Of a stretch of DNA of 64,000 nt, positions 55,379-64,000 are shown piece by piece. The position numbers and the translations under genes are program-made. Source of the stretch: Planococcus citri (Eukaryota; Arthropoda; Insecta; Hemiptera; Pseudococcidae); the NCBI RefSeq assembly GCF_950023065.1, contig NC_088678.1, forward strand, positions 18,776,580 through 18,840,579, read 5' to 3'. The notes under the pieces are model-generated. The model worked only from the letters and a program-made list of their open reading frames with translations, searched no databases and was not told the origin of the DNA. Numbering within the stretch: position 1 is the stretch's first letter; every line of letters starts with the position of its first letter.

Positions 55379-57957
55379 CTGAAACATCCAAACGTACGAG
55401 ATTTTTTAGTCTATATAATCGCGTGTGACCTGATCTTCTGCAATAACTCGTCAACGTCAAGGCCACACTTATAGGCCGCCCATGTCATGGAAATTCGCAT
55501 CGTTTGTCTCGCGATCGCGTTACGCAGCTCAGACAGAACCAGTTCGAAGAGATAACCGAATCGTGCGTAAGAAGAGTTAAACGACCGCGTGTTTGTAAAA
55601 TTCATTAAAGTTTCCAATTCTCATGTAGTCGTAATCCTATTATAATGATGTGTATTTTACCTTATGGGAGGAATGTTGAGTTGAATTTTGGCAACGTGTC
55701 GGGGCTTCAAAGCTAACTAAATTGTACCCAGAAATTGCTCTGCTCTTTAGTCCCTATACCTATGTACGAGTAATTGCCATACGAGTGTGATTAATTTGTA
55801 ACCAAGGTTGTAATTTACATTGGACAAGTTATCTCGTATTCTGTGTATCGTATAATAATATTCGTACAATGACTCGTTGATACGTTACTTTTACCATACG
55901 AGTACTCCTCCCTCCTTCTGTTTCCCTCCAGCTCAAGTAATTGATATGTGAAGATTTTTTTTCTCTTTGGAAAAATACACAACTTCGATATTGCTCATAT
56001 TATGACATCCTGGCTATTATATTTTATCGATTTTATACCAGAAATCGCGATCTAAATTAATGGATTCCTTATATCGATACAAGTCTTCACTCATATTACT
56101 TGAAAATTTTTGCATAAATTGATTATAGTACCTACAGAGTGTTGTACTTGTAGCTGTGTATCTAATATTGACGAAGCTCTCATATCCACTCGAGAAAGGA
56201 ATGGTGGAAGGTGTAGAAGGTGGATCTGTTATTGTCCCAGTCTGCAGCGCATTTCTTTCCCTAATGCGAATTTATGATTCATATTTTTAAGAGCTTTAAC
56301 CTCTCGTATGCCGGCGGTAACCTAAATTATATATTCGCCTGATTGATAACATCTCATCAGAAGAGAGCGAAGCAGCATGGACTCATCCCGTACATTTTTC
56401 CATTAACACCTCGAGTGTTATCTTTGACGGGTTTTCTAACAGTAAAACAAACACACCGATCCGAGGAAACCTTCTAAGAAGTCAAAATCCCATATCTAGG
56501 TGTTGTACATACTAGGTACTAGGTAGGTATAACCGCGATTAATAAATTAATATGATAATATTTTTGCCAAGAACATCTTTTGGCTCTTAATCATTACTTT
56601 TTTTCCATTAAATCGATAGATGAAGACGGCATTTTTTTTGTCCATGTCGACGATTTAGTAACCCAGAAATATTAATCGATGATTTGAAATCAGCGTGTGT
56701 GAAATCCCTACACGATCTAGCTGATTTGATATTTTTTTATGATTTGCATCGTTTGTGTGGTTTTATGGTATTTTCTCTGTATTATGCAGAAGAGGATTTG
56801 CATTTTTTTAAATCGATGTAGGTATTTAAAATGAGATTCGTGTTGTTTAGAAATTGACAAATAGTTAGACGATTAATTTAAATGCGAGCTTCTTGTCTCA
56901 GAAACGTGTATATTTTGTTCGAAAATTCATCGAAATTGGAAAAATCAGAATCAGTGCATTCAATTTACAGCTTTTCAGATTTCTACCTCAACATGATCAA
57001 ATTGTGATTTAAAAAGAATGAAAAATGATCAAATTTGAGTTTTTAAAAGTTAACCCATCAAAAAATTTAATTCTATACGTCGAGTATTGAAAATTATAAC
57101 AACTTGGATACAAATAGGCACAATTTTGTTCCTAAATAAAATTTATTTCGTAGAATTTTTGAAAAAAATTGAATTTGGTAATTTTTTATGACAAAAAAAT
57201 TGAAATTTGACCAAATGACAATTAGGTAGAAATCTCAAATCTGAATTTATTGTGAAATTTGATTTTCATTCTATTTTTATGTTTTGAAGTAGGTATTTTC
57301 CGTTTCATGCGAACTTCTGTGGAGTTGAGAAGTATTTCGAGCGCGTTGAATCTTCTTTCCAAGTTTTTGCTGAATTTTTCAAAACCGACTGTTTTGCTTT
57401 GAAAAATGAAAATAAAAAAAGTGTCCAGTCCAAAGAAATCTCCTCTGAAAAATGGTCTGACCCCCCCTCCCCCCGGTGTTTCTTATCCAGAGTAAAATGC
57501 CTTCATAAGCACGTTTTTTGATTTTTTCATTCCTGAGAGAGAAGAAATTTTGAAAAATTTAAACACGCTCAACATTTTGATTTTGGAACAATGGATCCAA
57601 ATTCTGTGAAATTTCATCAAAACAATAGTACCTATTGTGATGAGCAGGAATGCCCTCACCACCTGGTAGTTATTCTAGTAATTTCCCCTTAAGAGATGCT
57701 TCTATTCAGACCAGTCTCTCACATAGAGGGCACTAGTGTGCCCATTGTTCCAGCTTCTTCAGACAGTTCAGACAGAGCTTCTCTTATCAATCATGTTTTA
57801 CCAAAACGTTGGATTTACAAGTTGAAAATGAAAATATCATTCGGTCATGATTATTATACAATAAGTAGGTAATAATTGTAAAAATAATGTACATTGAATT
57901 ATTTTTTCAGTTTTAACCCTTGAAATTAATGCTTTCGTAAACGCTTATAAGAAATAC
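55379..57957. other. Upstream of visible protease exons, no gene placed
   Basis: Probably intron or 5' flank of the protease gene. A CATAAG|GTAAAAT donor-like site on the minus strand near 55660 is not preceded by a convincing start codon and signal peptide. The rest shows no recognisable exon or strong repeat. Confidence 0.4.
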
Positions 57958-58215
57958 GTTACCTTAATGCCAAATCCGAGTATGTCCATACAAAAAAAGT
58001 ACGATTTTACGCATCACTGATAAGGTTCGGATATGCTCGGAAGGGTTCGTTGAGTTCTGATTGAACATCGGTCAGCTTTGCGCATCTTCGATGGTGCATT
58101 TTAACTCTACTCCGATGCAAATTTTTCAATTCAGGGCTTCCCAGAGTCTTATCAGTGCCGCAAAAAGACGATTTTTTTTTTGGATGGACATACTCGGATT
58201 TGGCATTAAGGTAAC
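57958..58215 (+). mobile_element. MITE with about 32-bp TIRs, copy 1
   Basis: Begins GTTACCTTAATGCCAAAT and ends with the exact inverse; pairing continues through CCGAGTATGTCCAT. About 258 bp, no ORF. A second copy lies inverted at 60284-60539. Confidence 0.88.
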
Positions 58216-58769
58216 GAAAAGCCCTGTCTGAAAAATGTAAACATGTGCCAGCTCACTAACGCCCTCTATGTGAGTGCCCAGTTAAAAAATTTGGCAATTT
58301 TGATTGATAATTCAGCAGTACAGTTTCTCAGCTTTCAAAAAATAAGCTTATTGAGAAACTTCGTTTATTTGTTTACCTACTATAAGTTCCTGGATTTGAC
58401 AGTTTTTAGGAAACGGTTCGTCAGTTTCCCATTAAAAACAAATTTTCATTTTTGGCTGTAGAAATTGTTGAATTTATCAAATTTAGGTACCGTTGAAGTT
58501 GTAAATTTGAAAAAAAAAGTTTCCAAAAGTCCAATCAATTTCTAGAAATTGTTTTTTGCTGCTTTTTTTGTAGGGATGCTTGTGATTTAAATTTCAAGTG
58601 ATTTCAATTTCTTGAAATATTGTAGGATTCCAGTTAATTTGTCAGAAAATTTATTCAATTTTATATTCTCTTGTTGAAACTTTCTGAAAATATGTTGGTC
58701 AAATTCAATGAAATTTTGTTCAAAGCTTTCAAAAATTTGTTAAATGCTCCAAAATTTATCCCAAATAAT

Positions 58770-58910
58770 TCAAAATGTTTTTTCAATTTGTTAAAATTTG
58801 GAACATTTTGTTGAAATTTTTCAGAATTTTGTTCAAATATTTCACATTTATCGCATTTTTTAAAAAATCATTTGAATTTCACAAAATTTGGTTCAAGTTT
58901 AGGGCAATAT
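58770..58910 (+). repeat. Direct repeat partner of 60755-60885
   Basis: TTTTTTCAATTTGTTAAAAT, GAACATTTTGTTGAAATTT and AAATTTGGTTCAAGTTTA occur in the same order in both places. Each copy is followed by different sequence. Confidence 0.75.
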
Positions 58911-58914
58911 ACCC

Positions 58915-59200
58915 ATTGAATGGACTAAAGTCCAACAAAACGCTTTTGAAAAATTAAAAGCTGAATTTTGCAGACTTCAAACTTCAACAAGCACCCAAAG
59001 AGGGTGATTTATTTTTGGACACAAAACTTTCAAATGATGAGATGAACAGTGTTCTCTTTTATAGGGATAAAGAAGAGAAACGAATCATTCACTCACTTTG
59101 ATCGCGAAATTATGTGTCTTGTAAAATGTGTGCAAAAATTACAAATTTGGTTACATGGTGGACGAATACACCTGTACAACAATGACCATGCTAATGTCGA
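58915..59200 (+). pseudogene. LTR retrotransposon RNase H remnant (Gypsy-like)
   Basis: Three short frames in succession read IEWTKVQQNAFEKLKAEF, then LDTKLSNDEMNSVLFYRDK with KRIIHSL, then DREIMCLVKCVQKLQIWLHG and a NNDHANV end. The order matches the RT-RNase H junction of Gypsy-type polyproteins (WT..Q..AFE.LK, the TDAS region, E.E.LA, YL.G, TDH). Stops and frameshifts between pieces show that it is dead. Confidence 0.6.
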
Positions 59201-60160
59201 TGTAAATGTCGACCCATCCACATCTGTCACTTTTGGATGCCACATGTCGATGTGAATTCCACATCTGTCACTTTTGGATGCCACATGTCGATGTGAATTT
59301 CGACCCTGTGTCGAGCTAATTGTCGATCTAATTGTCGATGTAATTGTCGATGTAATTATTGACTGATGTTCATCTGCATTCGTGTCGACAATTGGCTCAA
59401 CACATAGGGTCAAAATTCACATCGACATGGGGCATCCAAAAGTGACGGATGTGGATGGATCGACATTTACATCGAAATTTATGTCGACCTACTGCCTCGT
59501 AAAATTATAAAATTTGAGTTTAAAAATTCAAATTTTTTTTCCAAAAATTATTTCCTCTGATGTGGCTATTGCTCGTGCTGAAAACAGCATCGACGCAAAG
59601 TCCACTTCCGAAGAAGTACACACGAAAAGTCTGTACAATCAAATAGTTGAACAGAAATTCCTTATATCAAAGATGGTGCAATACTTTATCTAAGAGTACT
59701 AAAAAGTAATCCATTTTTCATGTCAACATGCCGATGTTAATGTTGATGTGAAATTCGACATCAACAAATACATCCATCAATATCAACATCATATCATCTA
59801 CAACTCGAAACTGTGAAAAATGAATATTTTCATCAATGTCCTAAAAAATTTGTTTTCCTCATTGAACAAGATCATATTTTTGAATGTTTACTAAACTTTT
59901 AAACACTAAAACAGAAATTTTAATTCTGAAAAATTGGTCGACATAGTTGTAGATGTAAATTTTGAGCACCGATTTTTACATCTACATGTCGATATGGCAT
60001 GTTGAGGTATCAGAAATGATGAGAAAATTTCGAAATTTTTCATTTACCTGGCTTTTGTACGGACAGAAGATTCCCATTAAATAATTAATTGATCACTTTT
60101 CCATCATTATGTTGGAAAAAAATGTAGTGGATGTAAATGTTGACATTGACAATTGTTGTG
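59185..60160. repeat. TCGATGT palindromic repeat, copy 2
   Basis: 59185-59480 folds on itself (ATGTCGATGTAAATGTCGACC against its inverse) and matches 8480-8705. 59565-59690 and 59690-60160 match, inverted, sequence at about 8320-8390 and 7494-8060. It abuts the dead RNase H fragment. Confidence 0.7.
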
Positions 60161-60283
60161 TGGGCACATATGATCAAACCTGTTACCTATTGTAAACCAT
60201 TTCCGAGAAATAGCTCAAACTCATAGAAAAGCAGCGCATTGGATCACTGTCCTAAATTGTTATGATATGATCTACAACATAAT

Positions 60284-60539
60284 GTTACCTTAATGCCAAA
60301 TCCGAGTATGTCCATCAAAAACAAAATTGTCTTTTTGTGTCACTGATAAGATTCTGGGAAGCCCTGAATTGAAAAATTTGCATCTGAGTACAGTTGAAAT
60401 GCATCACTGAAGATGCACGAAGCTGACCAATGTTCAATCAGAACTCAACGAACCCTTCCGAGCATATCCGAACCTTATCAGTGATGCGTAAAATCGTACT
60501 TTTTTGTATGGACGTACTCGGATTTGGCATTAAGGTAAC
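60284..60539 (-). mobile_element. MITE with about 32-bp TIRs, copy 2
   Basis: Inverted relative to 57958-58215 with the same ends. AAT lies on both sides, a possible 3-bp target duplication that copy 1 does not share. 256 bp, no ORF. Confidence 0.88.
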
Positions 60540-60754
60540 AATAAACACATCTAACAAAAAGCTTTACAATATAAAAGTTCCGGGCTTAGAGATAAAATTG
60601 TATCAAAGTTGAACATTTTCCCAAAAAGGAGGGAAATTATTCAATAGCTATTGAAAATGACAAATTTGAGACGAGTATCGAACCTTTTAAACTCAATCAA
60701 ATATTGCCTTTCATCAAAGAAATGATCCAGCCTGTAAAAAGCTTATTGAAATTC

Positions 60755-60885
60755 TTTTTTCAATTTGTTAAAATTTGGAACATTTTGTTGAAATTTTTCA
60801 GAATTTTGTTCAAATGTTTCACGTTGAACGCATTTTTTAAAACTTGTTTGAATTTCGCAAAATTTGGTTCAAGTTTAAACGTTTC
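60755..60885 (+). repeat. Direct repeat partner of 58770-58910
   Basis: See 58770-58910; this copy differs by scattered substitutions (CACGTTGAACGCATT for CACATTTATCGCATT). Confidence 0.75.
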
Positions 60886-63800
60886 CTATATTTTTGCAAC
60901 TTTACAATAAATGATAAAATTTCATAAGAATTTTTCCAATAGTGCAACTAAAAAATTCTCAACGTTTTCATTTTCTCGCCGTTTCAAAAAAAAATTGTGT
61001 AATCATAATTATTAAATTACCTACCCTGCAAAAATCTGAGTACCTATGTGATACACTAGGAGGCCCACCGAAGTCGACCAAATCACGTGTACGTTCCGCA
61101 GAAATCACATGCAAACAAAAACATTTCACCAACACTCGATAATTCTGACCGAGACGACATAATAAAGATGAGAAGCGTGTCAACCGAGGGTGTCATTTAA
61201 TCCGATCAGACGACCTTTACGACCGAGAATATTGTCGAAGCCAAGTTCAATAGTTCACTGTACTATAGAAAAGCAATCGACTTGTACAGAAAATATGATA
61301 CTTGGGGAATAAATTAAGCTTGTTTTGCATGAAAAATAGACCACTCCGCCATAAACAAATTTCAACTTCGTGATATTTTAGATTCGCAAACCAAACCAAA
61401 AAAAACACCAACACATCGAGTGTCGTGCAAAAAAATATTAAACCCTAATAAAATTAACATAAGTAGAGAAATTTAAGATATCTCGCAAAAAAAAAAAACA
61501 AGTTCTCACAACCCACCAATCACCATAAGGTAGGTATCAGCTTCAGGAGAGATGAAGGCGTTTTTTTTTTTTTTTTAAATAAATGAACTTGAGGGAAATG
61601 GGAAATGAATTGCTATAACGTTGGTGACCAATGCACTGTTGTGCACTCGTGAGTAGGTACATATTACAAAGCTACCGTATTTTTCATGATCAATTATCGG
61701 AAGCTCGAAGCTATGTCGTGGTCGTCGTTGTATCAAATTACCATTAAACGATGGTTCTTTGTATTCGTACTTATACAAATGGCGCTTTTACAGGTTCGAT
61801 TAATCACCACACGCAGTACACATAATGTAAACACGTTTAATGCAGGGTATACCTATCTATGTAGTTATTATTTGTTCAGTATACGCAATAGAGAGATGCT
61901 CGTCGTTCTTTGGTTCAAAACGTGTATCAATGTTAGCTCTTGACCACGGATTATTTACTTTGTGTTATTTAAAAACGCACCAATCACTTTGCAGTGCACA
62001 TTTATCATCTTATACGTATTCAACTCGTGTACTCACACGCAGACACCTCGAGCTTCGGGGTTCATTGGTCATTTCATCGAGCATGCGAGACGATCGTCTT
62101 GATGTTAGATTTGAAGTAAAAAAAATTCGTACGATGCATCGTTGTAAGAAACAAACTGCTCATTAAATGGTGAAAAAAATTGATCATTGGGAAAACTACA
62201 CGACTCGATATAAATCTTCATATCACGCACTCGTAAAAATTCTCGGCGTATTTGGCTTCTAAAAAATTCCAATCGTTCACGTGATTGCAACTTCCACCGA
62301 TATAGCGGGGCTATTTAAAACGAAATTTATTTCTTTAATCGTACCCGCCTTTTAAACCAGATGCAAGGTTGAAATTGAAAATTCCAAATAGTAAATACGG
62401 ATAATAAAAAAACAACGAATCGTAGCTCTACATTTAATTATTATTCCGAAAGCATCTCTCCGTTTAATCAAATTAATAACATAACGGCGATAAAAATATC
62501 CTCGCAAGAATTCGCTGCCTCCTCCAAAGAGATTGGCGTGCGCTGGCGAAAAAAAAAGCTGCCAAACTAGTTCGCAAAACAATGTTAATTCCAGATGCGA
62601 AAAGGCCAGACAAATCTAGCTTCATCGACCTAGTATCGCAGATTTTAACCGTTATCGAGCATTTTTATACGTTAAAAATACGACGTTTTTTATCAACATC
62701 CTCCGCATATGGCAGTGTGTTTGCCAAAATAAAAAAAGCGATAAGTGCACGTGATTTTAAACTGGTCTTTCGTAGATGTAGCGCCGCACCAAACGGGTCA
62801 ATCAAATAAATTAAGCCGACATCTCACAGCTCATAAAACCCCTTTTGCGGATGACTGTTCAAAAGGGGGCTTGTCCAGGTCCAGCTCCAGTGCACTAGAC
62901 GCGACATAAATCGAATAAATGTCACACCTTCGAATTATACTATAATAGTTGGGAACGTTAGTCGACCTTCCTCCATTGAATAAAAATTTTATTTATAGTC
63001 CTACGGTAGAGATGTGAGTAATTTTTAGATAGGCCATTGGTAGACAAACCTTATTAGATGGAGATTCGAGCCTCATTGGAGATATTTACGATCGACTATA
63101 TTTAGAAGACAGAAAGAGAGAAACCTGCAGGTACCATACCGTAATTTCTTTAACTCTTTCCGGTTTTAGAGAATAATATGAAAAATAGTTAACAAGGACG
63201 ATAAACCAGTAACAGTACAGGTAGCTGAAACTCTCGAGGTATTGCTCTATGTACTGTACACAGTACCTACACAGGCCACAGAGGACTCTACTCGTCGCTC
63301 AAACGCCAATTATACGATAGTTGAATGGCCGGCCGATTATTGGCAGATGTTGAGAACGGTGAACCTATTAATCAAAGTGAAAAAAAGACGCTAGACGATT
63401 GCCAATCGATGATAATGCGATGGGATAGTTTAAATTAGTCTTCCATCTTTGTATTGTGCCGCTGTGTGAGCTCTTATAGGTACGAGAGTAGTGCATCGTC
63501 CGGGTCTCGATGGACTGTTTTGCTGGTGTTTGCTCGGGCGTATAAGATGATGTTCTCTGGCACTTGTATACACAGGTGTAAGCTCTTTGGCAACTAGAGT
63601 GGTTGTTAAATGAATTAGAATTGGTCTAGTGTCGCCAAGGTTTGTGTAGATGTTATGAGAGTTGGAATATGGTAGATGGAAATGGTGCATTCTCATCATT
63701 GGTTTAAATTGCACATAAAGAAGTGTAATAGCCCAGTCAAATAGCAGAAAAAAATAGGTGAACCCAAACATTATTGGGCAATTCTCAAAAAAAGTTCAAA

Positions 63801-64000
63801 TTTCATGTAACAGGTGGGTTACTTGAATACTATTTGCAATTGAAATTTTGTTTCGGTGGCATTGTGTAGATACCAACTTGGGCATCACATGCATATAGTT
63901 TCACGTCTCCCAACCCCCCTCCACTATGGGTCAAGTCCCCCCAAACCCCAAAAATTCCATCGTCGTGGCTTGTAACCACTTTCAATTTTTCAACTTAATC
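60886..64000. other. No gene seen
   Basis: Apparently mostly single-copy sequence without a recognisable exon. A minus-strand frame at 63430-63771 starts with a hydrophobic run (TYFFLLFDWAITLLY) but has no donor site or homology that ties it to the protease. I do not call it. Confidence 0.35.

Noticed and set aside
55411..55617. First exon of the protease from the frame starting METLMNF
   Set aside because: Wrong frame for the CLIP exon and no signal-peptide-like segment.
61840..62166. Plus-strand 108-codon frame
   Set aside because: Composition and context give no support; no recognisable motif.
63430..63771. Signal-peptide exon of the protease (hydrophobic N-terminus)
   Set aside because: No suitable phase-1 donor could be tied to it, and it lies 8 kb upstream with no other support.

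Overview
This is nuclear DNA of an arthropod, most likely an insect. It is AT-rich, has short spliceosomal introns and is crowded with small palindromic transposons. A CLIP-domain serine protease supports Arthropoda. The frequent TAGGTAGGTACCTAC-type microsatellites remind me of scale insects or mealybugs (Hemiptera), but that is a weak inference. Only two protein-coding host genes are supported, both on the minus strand.

Region 1 (45-23719): a complete animal-type fatty acid synthase gene. I could place 35 coding exons with consistent reading phase (7,038 nt, 2,345 aa plus stop). Domain order is KS-MAT-DH-(psi-ME/psi-KR)-ER-KR-ACP-TE, and the main catalytic residues are present. Two introns appear to use GC-AG splice sites. 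Five introns exceed about 900 nt, and the extra length is repeats. The best case is intron 31, where a 3.6-kb foldback-type transposon with about 690-bp inverted repeats and a 9-bp target duplication accounts for nearly the whole intron. Intron 28 holds LINE debris (endonuclease and reverse transcriptase fragments).

Region 2 (23720-44673): about 21 kb with no supported gene. It carries a Tc1/mariner-like TIR element, a tRNA-derived SINE with an 11-bp target duplication, a hAT-like element, several palindromes, and a patchwork of duplicated blocks between 34.6 and 40.8 kb.

Region 3 (44674-55378): a CLIP-domain trypsin-like serine protease with seven coding exons visible, 486 aa: CLIP, Pro/Thr-rich linker, R|IVGG activation site and an intact His/Asp/Ser triad. 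The exon with the start codon and signal peptide was not found. Its 5.9-kb intron contains three copies of a palindromic element and a transposon-derived ORF resembling FP-type C-terminal domains.

Region 4 (55379-64000): no host gene recognised. There are two inverted copies of a MITE with long TIRs flanking a decayed LTR-retrotransposon RNase H segment and a TCGATGT-rich palindromic repeat also found in FASN intron 28. The two genes are not functionally linked: one makes fatty acids in the cytosol, the other is a probable secreted zymogen.
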